Of a stretch of 64,000 nucleotides of DNA, positions 17,507 to 25,423 are shown piece after piece. The stretch lies in assembly GCA_009773665.1 (NCBI GenBank), contig WSYE01000004.1:1-64000 (forward strand), given 5' to 3'. This stretch comes from Desulfovibrionaceae bacterium. GTDB taxonomy: Bacteria; Desulfobacterota; Desulfovibrionia; Desulfovibrionales; Desulfovibrionaceae. Below the pieces are notes generated by a model, which was given only the letters and a program-made list of their open reading frames with translations, was not told the DNA's origin and did no database searches. The position numbers and the translations under genes are program-made. The number at the start of each line of letters is the position of its first letter. The first letter of the stretch is position 1.

Positions 17507-17926
17507 ATGGCCGCCAACCCAGCATTGCTTCGCAACATGCTGCGCACATACGGGCGGCAGATCACCACGGCTCGAAGGCTGGCGCGGTACAGAAGGTCGC
17601 TCCAGGCAGCCGGGGCACAGGATCAGGTGGAGATCTCACGCGAGGCCAAACGCCGGGAACTGGTTCACAGAGTGGCTGCGGAGATCGTGGAGAGCCTGAT
17701 CGTCACCGGGTCCGAGAACCCCGTGGTGGTGGACATCAAGAAGGAATTGGAATCCGCTTTCAGGACGAAATTCCATTTCGCCTACCCGCCCGAGGATATG
17801 GACTTGCAGATCTTTCGGGTCCTGGGCGAAAACGAGGCGGAGGAAGTGACCGGAGCCGAAAGGGTGCGTGTTTTGGAGAAGCTCTGGCACATCGCGCTGG
17901 AAAAGGTCGACGAGACGATGCTTTAA
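17507..17926 (+). CDS. DVU0524-family FlgM-associated protein
   Basis: A 139-residue, mostly helical cytoplasmic protein. It resembles the small Desulfovibrio protein always found beside flgM (DVU0524 family), recognised from memory by size, the N-terminal RNMLRTYGRQITTARRLARYRR stretch and position. A segment QVEISREAKRRELVHRVAAEIV is reminiscent of the FlgM conserved region, hinting at shared ancestry or at binding the same partner. Its start is set at the ATG with AGGAG nine bases upstream. It sits between a sigma-28-like promoter and flgM. Molecular function unknown. Confidence 0.72.
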   Translation: MAANPALLRNMLRTYGRQITTARRLARYRRSLQAAGAQDQVEISREAKRRELVHRVAAEIVESLIVTGSENPVVVDIKKELESAFRTKFHFAYPPEDMDLQIFRVLGENEAEEVTGAERVRVLEKLWHIALEKVDETML

Positions 17927-18043
17927 CGGGCCAAAGGCCCGTTGGAGAGATGCCCGCAGGGTAGGCTGTCTGGGGAGGCAGCTTCATCCAACAAGGAATC
18001 CGAGCGGGCGTCTCGGCGGGAAATTCCCGCCGAGGAGGGGAAC

Positions 18044-18361
18044 ATGGACATCAAGAACATATTGGGAGGTTCCAACCCGTACGTACAGTCCAAGGTGGAT
18101 AAGGGTGAAGGCACGGAAGCGGCATCTGCCGCCAAGGCCAAAGCCAAGGCCAAGAGCCAGTCCGCCTCGGGCGATAGGGTTTCTGTTTCGTCTGATGCCA
18201 AGCTGGTGGCTGAAGCCGCCAAGGCGGCCCAGGCATCCCCGGACATTCGGGTGGACAGAGTGGAAGCGCTGCGGGCACAGGTGGAATCGGGGAGCTACAA
18301 CCTCAATCCTCGCCGCATCGCCGAGAAACTGGTCGCAAGCGACCTGGACTTCCTACGCTAG
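18044..18361 (+). CDS. flgM: Anti-sigma-28 factor FlgM
   Basis: FlgM holds FliA inactive until the hook-basal body is finished, then is exported. The 105-residue protein has a disordered Lys/Ala-rich N-terminal half (AAKAKAKAKSQSAS) and the conserved C-terminal sigma-binding segment RVEALRAQVESGSY, then RRIAEKLVASDLDFL. GAGGAGGGG lies just ahead of the ATG. The 117-bp gap after the upstream gene has no promoter I can see. The gene lies about 20 kb from the other flagellar genes of this window. Confidence 0.9.
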   Translation: MDIKNILGGSNPYVQSKVDKGEGTEAASAAKAKAKAKSQSASGDRVSVSSDAKLVAEAAKAAQASPDIRVDRVEALRAQVESGSYNLNPRRIAEKLVASDLDFLR

Positions 18362-18410
18362 AGACGCCGCGTACGCGCGGCAAGACACATATCGAGCACT
18401 CGCCGGACGC

Positions 18411-18455
18411 GAAGGGACACGCTCCCCCGCGTCCCGCGAGGTCTTTTTGTTTTCC
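18411..18455 (+). terminator. Probable terminator after flgM
   Basis: GGGAC(AC)GC pairs with GCGTCCC across a C-rich loop with a two-base bulge, followed by GTCTTTTTG about ten bases later. It is an imperfect intrinsic terminator 50 bases after the flgM stop. Confidence 0.5.
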
Positions 18456-18801
18456 CCCTGCCTAAACCCCGCCTTCCACCCTCGGACGCCGCCGGATATT
18501 GACAGCGCACTGCATATGCCGCCTGCCCGACCTGACCCGCGTGGACAATTCTGCTCTCCCCCCTACGCCCCACCAAATGAACGCGTTGCGGCAACGCGCC
18601 CGCGCATCCTCCCTCACCTGCCCGACGATGCTCGTCTGCCACTGCCCGCACAGAAAGCTGAAGCACGGGACATCGTTCCAATAAATCTTCCCGCAGGAAG
18701 CGAAGCATCATTGCATCAACGCGCTCCATATTCTATAAAGCGAGTACATTCCTCACGAAATCGGAACCTCATCCGGCACGTACAGCCGCACACGAAGGTT
18801 A
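18456..18801. other. Intergenic region ahead of the substrate-binding protein gene
   Basis: No open frame with a plausible start and no tRNA is visible. A TATAAA-like hexamer (18734-18739) with no clear partner, about 65 bases ahead of the next gene, is the only promoter-like feature I can see. Confidence 0.4.
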
Positions 18802-19815
18802 ATGCACGTGAAGATACTGCTCTTGCTGGCCTCGCTTCTATCGCTGGCCGTCGCGCCGTGCATGGCCGGAGAGACGCTCGTGGCCGTCAAAAAAAACGGC
18901 GTCATCCGTTGCGGCGTGGGGGACAACATCCCCGGCATGGCCATGCAGGACGCCAACGGGGCGTGGTCCGGCATGGACGTCGATTTCTGCCGCGCTGTTG
19001 CTGCGGCCGTGCTGGGCGATCCCGCCAAATGCGTCTACCTTCCCCTGACCGCGCGGGCGCGCTTCACCTCGCTCATGAGCAAGGAGATCGACCTGCTGGC
19101 CCGCAACACGACCTGGACCATCGGGCGCGAGGCGGCGTTCAACGTGGCATTCGCCGGGCCGCTGCTGTTCACCAGGCAGGCGATTGCGGTGAGGAAGGAA
19201 GATGCCTCCGCTGCCCGCGCTGCCCTGGACAAGGCCAGAATCGGCGTGGTCCGGGGCTCCACCCATGTGCGCGACATCGAGGAGATCGCCGTCAGGAACG
19301 CCGTTACCTTTGAGCCAGTCCTCTATGATAGCCCGACTCTGGCCTGGAAGGGCTTCGTGTCGGGAGAGTGCAAAGGAGTTCTCGGGGATGAGATCGTGCT
19401 CGCCGCAGAACGGAGCCTCATGCCGGACGGCGAAAAGCTCATCGAAATAATCGCTCAGCAAAACGCCAGGGAGCCCATATCCCCTGCGACGCGTCAGGAC
19501 GACAGCCAGTGGACCACGGTGTTGCGGGGCGTATTGTCCCTGCTTGTGGCCGCCGAAGAGTGCGGGCTGACCCAGGTCAACATCGCTGACGTTGCGAATC
19601 GCAGCGTGGCCGGGCGCCAGCTGCTGGAGCGCGCCACTGCCATGGCCAAGCCGCTGGGCCTCCCCCCGGACTGGAGCGTGCGGGTGATCGAATCCGTGGG
19701 TAACTACGGCGAGATGTTCGCCCGCAACCTGGGTGCGGGCAGCCCACTGAAGCTCGAGCGGGACCTGAACCGGCTCTGGAAAGACGGCGGACTCATCTGG
19801 GCACCACCGCTGTGA
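18802..19815 (+). CDS. Amino-acid ABC transporter substrate-binding protein (AapJ-like)
   Basis: A 337-residue periplasmic binding protein of family 3. A signal peptide ends near CMAGE. The mature start VKKNGVIRCGVGDNIPG is typical of general L-amino-acid binders (AapJ/BztA), and DANGAWSGMDVDFCRAVAAAVLGD follows the SBP_bac_3 signature; RGSTHVRDIEE forms part of the ligand cleft. No permease or ATPase gene (aapQMP) lies nearby. The protein is either an orphan receptor for a transporter elsewhere or a sensor component. The next gene encodes an unrelated secondary permease. Confidence 0.85.
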   Translation: MHVKILLLLASLLSLAVAPCMAGETLVAVKKNGVIRCGVGDNIPGMAMQDANGAWSGMDVDFCRAVAAAVLGDPAKCVYLPLTARARFTSLMSKEIDLLARNTTWTIGREAAFNVAFAGPLLFTRQAIAVRKEDASAARAALDKARIGVVRGSTHVRDIEEIAVRNAVTFEPVLYDSPTLAWKGFVSGECKGVLGDEIVLAAERSLMPDGEKLIEIIAQQNAREPISPATRQDDSQWTTVLRGVLSLLVAAEECGLTQVNIADVANRSVAGRQLLERATAMAKPLGLPPDWSVRVIESVGNYGEMFARNLGAGSPLKLERDLNRLWKDGGLIWAPPL

Positions 19816-19858
19816 CCGGCCACGCACGCTAACCCGCTCACACGGAGGCCGTCACTCC

Positions 19859-21196
19859 ATGCACGATTTTCAGATATATTCCGTCTATGCCGTGTTTGCG
19901 GCGGTCATCCTCTGCATCGCCTTCAACCTGCTGGAGATGACCCTGGCCGGGCTGCTCGGGCTGTCCATCCTGACTGTTCTCGGGGCCATCACCCACAAGG
20001 ACGTCCTGAACACCTTCGTGGCCTCCGAGGGAGCGCTCTCGCTCCTGTTCGGAGGCATGGTCGTGGCGCGGGTGCTCGGCCCCACCGGCATCTTCGAGAA
20101 CGTGGGCACGCGTTTTCTCATCATGACCGGGGGCAGCGGCAGACGCTTCCTCCTGATGCTCACCGCCATGGTCAGTGTGGTCTGCGCCATCCTGCCCAAC
20201 GCCACGGCGGTCATCCTCATCGCCCCCATCCTGATCCGGGTGTGCGACGAGCTGGAGGTCGATTTCGTCGGCCCCATGATCCTGACTGCCATGCTCAGCA
20301 ACGCCGCTGGGCTCCTGACCCTGGTGGGCGACCCCGCCACCTTCCTGGTGGGCCAGTCCATCGGACTGAGCTTCGTGGAATACCTGAGGAAGGTAAGCCT
20401 GGGCGGAGTGATGGCCATCACCGTGCTGATCCCCCTGATGCCGCTCCTGTTTCCGCAGGTCTGGCGCACCCGGCGCAAACTGCCGCCCGGACTCAAACCC
20501 AAGCCGCTCGAGCGCCCCGGTTTCTGCCTCTTCGCGCTGCTCACGCTGGCGGTGATGGTCGGCCTGTTCCTGACCGGAGACATCCTGCCCACACCCATCG
20601 TCCCCCCGGCCGCCGCCATCATCGGGGCGTCGCTGGCCCTTTTGGCCATCTACTCCTCCAAGGTGGAGCCGGTGGAAGCAATCTTCAAGGACATCGACTG
20701 GAAGACCCTCATCTTCATCTTCTGCATGATGTGCTTCGTGGAGGTGTTCACCAAGACCGGCATCATGGGCGGGCTTTCGCGGGCCATGCACGCAAACTTC
20801 GGCGACAACCTGCTGCTGGCCGGTTTCGCGCTGCTTGGCGCGGTGGGGCTGGCCTCGGGCTTTCTGGCCAACATCCCCGTGGTTGCGGCGGCCATTCTCA
20901 TGGCCAAGGGATATCTGGTGCTCATGCAGATGGTGCCTGAAGAAGCCCTTGGCCTTGGCTTCACCGACTGGCCGGACAGTGCGCTGCCGGTGTTCGTGGC
21001 CATGATGTTCGGTGGCACGCTGGGAGGCAACGCCACCATGATCGGCTCCTCGGCCAACCTGGTCAGCGTGGGCATATGCGCCTCCCACGGACGCCCGGTC
21101 CAGTTCGCGGCGTTCCTGCGCTACGGCGTTCCGGTCACGGTCTGCCAACTGGCCGCATCCGCAGCGTACGTGTGGGCGCTGGCGAAACTCGCCTAG
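19859..21196 (+). CDS. SLC13/ArsB-type (ion transporter superfamily) permease
   Basis: A 445-residue membrane protein with about 11-12 hydrophobic segments. Two half-repeats carry the superfamily signatures MVSVVCAILPNATAVILIAPIL and GGTLGGNATMIGSSANLV. These fit the ArsB/NhaD/CitM group of secondary transporters for arsenite, Na+/H+ or di/tricarboxylates; sequence alone does not separate them. No arsR or arsC is nearby, so arsenite export is not favoured. It follows the binding-protein gene by 43 bases. Confidence 0.82.
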   Translation: MHDFQIYSVYAVFAAVILCIAFNLLEMTLAGLLGLSILTVLGAITHKDVLNTFVASEGALSLLFGGMVVARVLGPTGIFENVGTRFLIMTGGSGRRFLLMLTAMVSVVCAILPNATAVILIAPILIRVCDELEVDFVGPMILTAMLSNAAGLLTLVGDPATFLVGQSIGLSFVEYLRKVSLGGVMAITVLIPLMPLLFPQVWRTRRKLPPGLKPKPLERPGFCLFALLTLAVMVGLFLTGDILPTPIVPPAAAIIGASLALLAIYSSKVEPVEAIFKDIDWKTLIFIFCMMCFVEVFTKTGIMGGLSRAMHANFGDNLLLAGFALLGAVGLASGFLANIPVVAAAILMAKGYLVLMQMVPEEALGLGFTDWPDSALPVFVAMMFGGTLGGNATMIGSSANLVSVGICASHGRPVQFAAFLRYGVPVTVCQLAASAAYVWALAKLA

Positions 21197-21209
21197 AGCG
21201 ACTGCAGAA

Positions 21210-21262
21210 AAAGCGAAGAGGCGTCCGGTCTGCCCCGCAATGGGAGCAGGCCGGACGCCTCA
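21210..21262. terminator. Bidirectional hairpin between convergent genes
   Basis: GAGGCGTCCGG at 21218-21228 pairs with CCGGACGCCTC at 21251-21261 around a loop, with TCTGC/GCAGG extending the stem. On the minus strand it is followed by TTCGCTTTTTCTG, so it most likely terminates icd, and may also stop the permease transcript. Confidence 0.75.
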
Positions 21263-21301
21263 AGCATTCGCGCCCCGAAGGCACGCGCCGAAGCGCCGCG
21301 C

Positions 21302-22450
21302 CTACAGGTTCTTCTGCAAGAGCTCGCCGAAGGCGGTGCAGCCAAGCGTCTTGCTGCCGGGAATCTGGCTGGCCAGATCCACGGTGACGGTCTTGGCGCT
21401 GATGGCCTTGTCCATGGCGTCGTGGATGCTCTTGGCGGCCTCGAACCAGCCCAGGTGATCAAGCATCATTGCGCCGCACAGCACCAGGCTGCCGGGGTTG
21501 GCCTTGTCCATGCCCGCGATGGTGGGGGCAGTGCCGTGGGTGGCCTCGTAGAAGGCCAGCTTCTCGCTCATGTTCACGCCAGGGGCCAGGCCGAGCCCGC
21601 CCACCTGGGCGGCCAGGGCGTCGGAGAGGTAGTCGCCGTTCAGGTTGGTGGTGGCGATCACCGAATACTGCTGGGGACGGATCAGCACTTCCTGGAACAT
21701 GGCGTCGGCGATGCGGTCGTTCAGCAGCACGGGCTTGGTCATGCCTTCCTTGGCCTGGGCCTCGGTCATCACTTCGGCGGCGAACTCCTCGGCGGCCATC
21801 TCGTAGCCCCAGGCACGGAAAGCGCCCTCGGTGAACTTCATGATGTTGCCCTTGTGGACGATGGTCACGCTGGGCTTCCTCTGGGCGATGGCGTGCTCGA
21901 TGGCCTTCTTGATCAGGCGCTTGGAGCCCATGGGGGTCATGGGCTTGATGCCGACACCGGCGGTCTCGTCCACGTTCTTGCCCAGGGAGCGCAGGAACTC
22001 GATCAGGCGCTTGGCCTCGTCGGAGCCGGAGGCCCACTCGATGCCCGCGTAGACGTCCTCGGTGTTCTCGCGGAACACGATCATGTCCACCAGATCGGGG
22101 CGCTTCACCGGGGACTCGATGCCCTGGAAGTATTTGATGGGCCGGATGCAGGCGTAGAGGTCCAGCACCTGGCGCATGGTGACGTTCAGGCTGCGGATGC
22201 CGCCGCCCACGGGGGTGCCCAGGGGGCCTTTCATGGCGAGTTCGGCCTGGGCCAGGGTGTCCAGGGTCTCCTGGGGCAGGTAGTTCCCGGTCTCCTTGAA
22301 GGCCTTCTCGCCTGCGAGGAGCTCCTTCCAGGTCAGCTTGCGGGAATCGCCGTAGGCCTTGGCCACGGCGGCGTCGATGACGGGGCGGGCTGCGGCGAAG
22401 ACCTCGGGTCCGATGCCGTCGCCGATGATGTAATGGACGGTTTTGTTCAT
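21302..22450 (-). CDS. icd: Isocitrate dehydrogenase (NADP-type)
   Basis: The enzyme decarboxylates isocitrate to 2-oxoglutarate, here probably for biosynthesis in an incomplete TCA cycle. The 382-residue protein has YIIGDGIGPEV at the N terminus, the substrate loop RSLNVTMRQ with the Ser that is phosphorylated in E. coli Icd, IVFRENTEDVYAGIEW, and the nucleotide-binding segment ATHGTAPTIAGMDKANPGS. It is shorter than E. coli Icd (416). The start is set at MNKTVHYI; 21 more in-frame codons lie upstream without support. Confidence 0.94.
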   Translation of the reverse strand: MNKTVHYIIGDGIGPEVFAAARPVIDAAVAKAYGDSRKLTWKELLAGEKAFKETGNYLPQETLDTLAQAELAMKGPLGTPVGGGIRSLNVTMRQVLDLYACIRPIKYFQGIESPVKRPDLVDMIVFRENTEDVYAGIEWASGSDEAKRLIEFLRSLGKNVDETAGVGIKPMTPMGSKRLIKKAIEHAIAQRKPSVTIVHKGNIMKFTEGAFRAWGYEMAAEEFAAEVMTEAQAKEGMTKPVLLNDRIADAMFQEVLIRPQQYSVIATTNLNGDYLSDALAAQVGGLGLAPGVNMSEKLAFYEATHGTAPTIAGMDKANPGSLVLCGAMMLDHLGWFEAAKSIHDAMDKAISAKTVTVDLASQIPGSKTLGCTAFGELLQKNL

Positions 22451-22597
22451 TTTTCGCGCTCCTGGAGTGTCTTGTGAAGGAAAGCGCTTACGGTGGCGGG
22501 GAGGTGCTGTCAACCGGCAACATCCGCCTCATATACCGTCTGAAGCAAAAATGGTTGGCTGTAGTTAGTTAAAGAAAGACATCAGGCGTTTCAGCAA

Positions 22598-23278
22598 CTA
22601 CTCTTTAAAAAATCTCTTATGAACTACACTACAAAGGTGTAACACATAGCCTACGAATGCGACTGTAAAAACAAAAACGACCACGCCGAACAAGAACCTG
22701 AAAAATGATATCATTGCATCAGAAACGAACAAGCTACCCTTGGAAAAGTCAGAATACCCATACTCCTTGGGTACACTCATTCCATCCGCGTTCAAAACAA
22801 TTTTGTCAAAAGCCTGTCCATTGATTAACAAATAAATATATGACTTACTCTTCGCCTTAATGCAATCAATAGACACAGACAACACACTTAGACCTGAATC
22901 TTTGTCAACATTGTACTTTGCAGGAGAAATAATCTCAAAACTATGTAACGTCGACCTCCCAAGATACAATATTACGTTCACATTCATTGCATCAACCGCA
23001 CTTGAATTGGACAATTCTACGAACATATATGAAGGACTCTTCGTAGAGACACTCGGCATTTGAACATTCTCCACTTCTAGCACTGGAGTGGAGCGTCTTT
23101 CTTCAGTCTCCTTCTTACCCTCCTTCACATCTTTGACATTCCCTCTATCCACTTTAAAAGTAACTTCTGTGACAAAATCAAAGTTTTTATAAACAAAAAA
23201 AGCCACAAAACCCAGAGCAACCAAAAAAACAATTCCCTTGGCTGTAAGTAATTTTTCGAGAAGTAACTTATAATCCAT
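22598..23278 (-). CDS. AT-rich orphan membrane protein, unknown function
   Basis: A 226-residue protein with one TM segment at the N terminus (GIVFLVALGFVAFFVYKNF, about residues 15-33) and one near the C terminus (FRFLFGVVVFVFTVAFVGYVLHL). Between them is a soluble, mostly beta domain of about 140 residues with a Lys/Glu-rich linker. Both ends would face the same side. No family recognised. Base and codon use are strikingly AT-rich against the neighbours (many AAA, ATA, TTA codons), a sign of recent transfer. GGGAG precedes the chosen ATG. It lies just downstream of the tRNA-Asp cluster. Confidence 0.65.
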   Translation of the reverse strand: MDYKLLLEKLLTAKGIVFLVALGFVAFFVYKNFDFVTEVTFKVDRGNVKDVKEGKKETEERRSTPVLEVENVQMPSVSTKSPSYMFVELSNSSAVDAMNVNVILYLGRSTLHSFEIISPAKYNVDKDSGLSVLSVSIDCIKAKSKSYIYLLINGQAFDKIVLNADGMSVPKEYGYSDFSKGSLFVSDAMISFFRFLFGVVVFVFTVAFVGYVLHLCSVVHKRFFKE

Positions 23279-23387
23279 TTCTTGCTCCCAGGACATACAA
23301 CAACATAAAAAAGCCACCCCTGTGAACAGTTCATTGAGGTAAATCCTCAAAATAATCAAGAGACCTCGCAAACAAGGCGCACCCAGA

Positions 23388-23415
23388 ACCGGCCAGGATG
23401 GTGGTCCTGGCCGGT
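23388..23415. repeat. Hairpin downstream of tRNA-Asp copy 1 (duplicated)
   Basis: ACCGGCCAGGA and TCCTGGCCGGT form a perfect 11-bp stem. The same hairpin plus about 30 following bases up to the tRNA 3' end recurs at 24286-24342, so the tRNA was duplicated with its terminator. This copy lacks the T-run on the minus strand. Confidence 0.7.
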
Positions 23416-23444
23416 TTTGGGTGGGGCGTTACCCCGGAACTTTG

Positions 23445-23521
23445 TGGCGCGAGAGACGGGACTTGAACCCGCGACCTCTTACGTGACAGGCCAGCGTTCT
23501 AACCAACTGAACTACCCCCGC
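23445..23521 (-). tRNA. tRNA-Asp (GTC), copy 1
   Basis: A 77-base cloverleaf including encoded CCA. Acceptor GCGGGGG pairs with CTCTCGC, with discriminator G; the anticodon loop CTGTCAC gives anticodon GTC. The T-arm is GCGGG-TTCAAGT-CCCGT. The anticodon stem CTGGC/GTAAG pairs less well than in copies 2 and 3 (CTGGC/GTCAG), and the acceptor also differs by one base. Confidence 0.93.
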
Positions 23522-23581
23522 GCATGCCCGGCGACTTCGAGCGAGCCGTGCGGCGTGCCCTCCGTCACGTAGAAGCGAAAA

Positions 23582-24211
23582 CTATACCGGCATGCGTCCG
23601 TCGTGAAGCGCTCTTTTGAAGAGTCCTCTCCTCTCACGCGCGGCGAACACGGCCAGCGCAAACACCGCGCCCAGGGTGTCGGCGAACATGTCCTTCTGAG
23701 CGTCCCAGGGGTCTCCCTGGCTACCCAGAAATTCGACCCCCGCGTCCCCGCCCACAAGGACCGCGTACCACCACTCGACAATCTCGTACGCGCAGGCCAG
23801 GGCCATCACCGACGCGAGGCTGAAGGCCAGCACCACCACCGGATGCGCCAGGCGCTTGCGCTGGAGGTATTCCGCCAGCGCGAAGGCGTAAAACCCCACG
23901 GAGAAGTGGGCGATGCGGTCGAAATGGTTGCGCTCGAACCCGAAAAGGTCCGTCACCCATCCGAACGGAACATTGGCGAAGGTGTAGTGCCCGCCCACGG
24001 TGTGCAGGAAGAGCCACACGGCCATGAACGTATAGGCCAGGCCGGAGAAACGGAACCGTCGGTACGTGGCCGCCAGGAACGCGCAAACCATCAGCACCGG
24101 AATGTTCTCCGCCCACCAGACATCGCGCGAAACCGGGGACACGGCCAGGACTATCCAGAAGACTGAAAAGAGCAGACCGAGAAGAAGGGGGTAACGCGTG
24201 GACATGCTCAT
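23582..24211 (-). CDS. DUF2238 (YjdF-like) integral membrane protein
   Basis: A 209-residue protein with about six hydrophobic segments. It resembles the DUF2238 family by HTVGGHYTFANVPFG, FERNHFDRIAHFSVGFYAF and the C-terminal DPWDAQKDMFADTLGAV, which carry conserved His, Asp and Glu residues inside or near the membrane. The biochemical role of the family is unknown. The gene lies between tRNA-Asp copies 1 and 2, in the same direction, and its GC content matches the chromosome, unlike the gene at 22598. Confidence 0.82.
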   Translation of the reverse strand: MSMSTRYPLLLGLLFSVFWIVLAVSPVSRDVWWAENIPVLMVCAFLAATYRRFRFSGLAYTFMAVWLFLHTVGGHYTFANVPFGWVTDLFGFERNHFDRIAHFSVGFYAFALAEYLQRKRLAHPVVVLAFSLASVMALACAYEIVEWWYAVLVGGDAGVEFLGSQGDPWDAQKDMFADTLGAVFALAVFAARERRGLFKRALHDGRMPV

Positions 24212-24285
24212 GAGCGTACACCGTCCAGACGGGAAAGCCCAGCGCCGGGGCGAGGGTCTCCCACTCCCGTGTGCGCCAACGAAAA

Positions 24286-24313
24286 ACCGGCCAGGATGGT
24301 GGTCCTGACCGGT
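24286..24313 (-). terminator. Terminator after tRNA-Asp copy 2
   Basis: The same ACCGG(C/T)CAGGA stem as at 23388, with one wobble pair. On the minus strand it is followed by TTTTT, giving a proper intrinsic terminator 30 bases after the tRNA. Confidence 0.75.
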
Positions 24314-24342
24314 ATTGGGTGGGGTGTTACCCCGAAGCTTTG

Positions 24343-24419
24343 TGGCGCGAGAGACGGGACTTGAACCCGCGACCTCTGACGTGACAGGCCAGCGTTCTAA
24401 CCAACTGAACTACTCCCGC
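24343..24419 (-). tRNA. tRNA-Asp (GTC), copy 2
   Basis: A 77-base gene with acceptor GCGGGAG/CTCTCGC, anticodon loop CTGTCAC, well-paired anticodon stem CTGGC/GTCAG and encoded CCA. It is identical in the transcribed part to copy 3. Confidence 0.95.
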
Positions 24420-24542
24420 GCAGCCCTGCGACGTCTTCTCCGTCGCGGGGAAGCGTGATTTATATGCGCTGCTGGAAAAGGTCAAGGGGCTAAACGCGAA
24501 AGTCGGGAAAAAAGTAAAATGCGACGGCCCGGATCTGGTAAG

Positions 24543-24580
24543 GACAAAAAAAAGAACCCGGAGAATCTCCGGGTTCTTGC
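24543..24580 (-). terminator. Terminator after tRNA-Asp copy 3
   Basis: AAGAACCCGGAGA and TCCGGGTTCTT form a near-perfect stem around ATC. On the minus strand the stem runs into a T8 tract. It ends the tRNA-Val/tRNA-Asp transcript. Confidence 0.85.
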
Positions 24581-24587
24581 TTTCTAG

Positions 24588-24664
24588 TGGCGCGAGAGAC
24601 GGGACTTGAACCCGCGACCTCTGACGTGACAGGCCAGCGTTCTAACCAACTGAACTACTCCCGC
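24588..24664 (-). tRNA. tRNA-Asp (GTC), copy 3
   Basis: A 77-base gene with the same sequence as copy 2 and CCA encoded. It lies eight bases downstream of tRNA-Val, so the two are probably one precursor. Confidence 0.95.
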
Positions 24665-24672
24665 GCGTATCG

Positions 24673-24748
24673 TGGTAGGCGGAACAGGGCTCGAACCTGT
24701 GACCCCCGGCTTGTAAGGCCGATGCTCTTCCAACTGAGCTACCCGCCC
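24673..24748 (-). tRNA. tRNA-Val (TAC)
   Basis: A 76-base cloverleaf with CCA: acceptor GGGCGGG/TCCGCCT (wobble pairs at both ends), D-arm GCTC/GAGC, anticodon loop CTTACAA giving TAC, stem TCGGC/GCCGG, T-arm ACAGG/CCTGT. It heads the tRNA cluster. Confidence 0.93.
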
Positions 24749-24822
24749 GCCTCACGAAGGGAAGATTTTATATGCGTCCGCTCCGCAGGTCAACCCTTTT
24801 TTCATTGTTTTGAACCACCAGG

Positions 24823-25254
24823 CTACAACCGGCCGCGCCGACGGACCCGCTCCTGGGCGCAGGTCATCCAGAAAGCCGCCGCCACGCCCCAGACCGAATT
24901 GGCCACCAGCACGTAAGCCGGGGTCAGCGCGCCAAGCTCCAGGCCGAACATGCCCTTGTCCAGCACGTTGGGGAACACCACCAGCAACTGCACGAGGCTC
25001 GGGAAAAGCCCTAGCAGCGCCCCGCGCACCCACACGGATCTGGTCATCACCGGGACCACAAACAGAAAGCCCCAGATGCCTCCCCACACCATTCGCTGGT
25101 ACAGCCAGGGCAGGGTCCAGGCCGGGGCTATGTCCATTCCAAAAAAAGCGACGACTCCCAGCGCCCCCAGGCCCCAGACGAACAGGGCGTTTACCAGCCC
25201 GCCGAATACCCCCCCGGTGAAGCAGACACTCAGATGCCGAAATATTTCAACCAC
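24823..25254 (-). CDS. Small integral membrane protein, unknown function
   Basis: A 143-residue protein with about four membrane segments (around SVCFTGGVFGGLVNALFVWG, WGGIWGFLFVVPV, GALLGLFPSLVQLLVVFP and AYVLVANSVWGVAAAFWM) and a basic C-terminal end. A GTG start is chosen because AAGGAG lies six bases upstream. The longer frame reaching 25449 crosses the divergent promoter region and lacks a ribosome site. The Gly/Trp-rich helices resemble those of small YagU-like membrane proteins, but this is a weak likeness. Confidence 0.6.
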   Translation of the reverse strand: MVEIFRHLSVCFTGGVFGGLVNALFVWGLGALGVVAFFGMDIAPAWTLPWLYQRMVWGGIWGFLFVVPVMTRSVWVRGALLGLFPSLVQLLVVFPNVLDKGMFGLELGALTPAYVLVANSVWGVAAAFWMTCAQERVRRRGRL

Positions 25255-25423
25255 CTGATACTCCTTTGATGACTGCACAATTTTGAGACAGTCCACTTTC
25301 AAGGACGCGGCGTCAAGCACGAAGGCGTTTTGTAACAATTGACCCCATATTGCCACAGATGCATATCTGTCGTACAGGAAGCCTGTTTGCGGGCTAAACA
25401 GCCCCAACTCACGGGAGTCTCTG

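Noticed and set aside
19838..21148. 436-codon open frame opposite the SLC13-type permease
   Set aside because: Asp/Glu/His/Gln-rich shadow with no fold-like pattern, while the plus-strand frame has clear membrane helices.
22560..24750. Complete integrative element at the tRNA cluster
   Set aside because: No integrase, no attachment-site direct repeats and only one foreign-looking gene are visible, so only remnants or a small insertion can be claimed.
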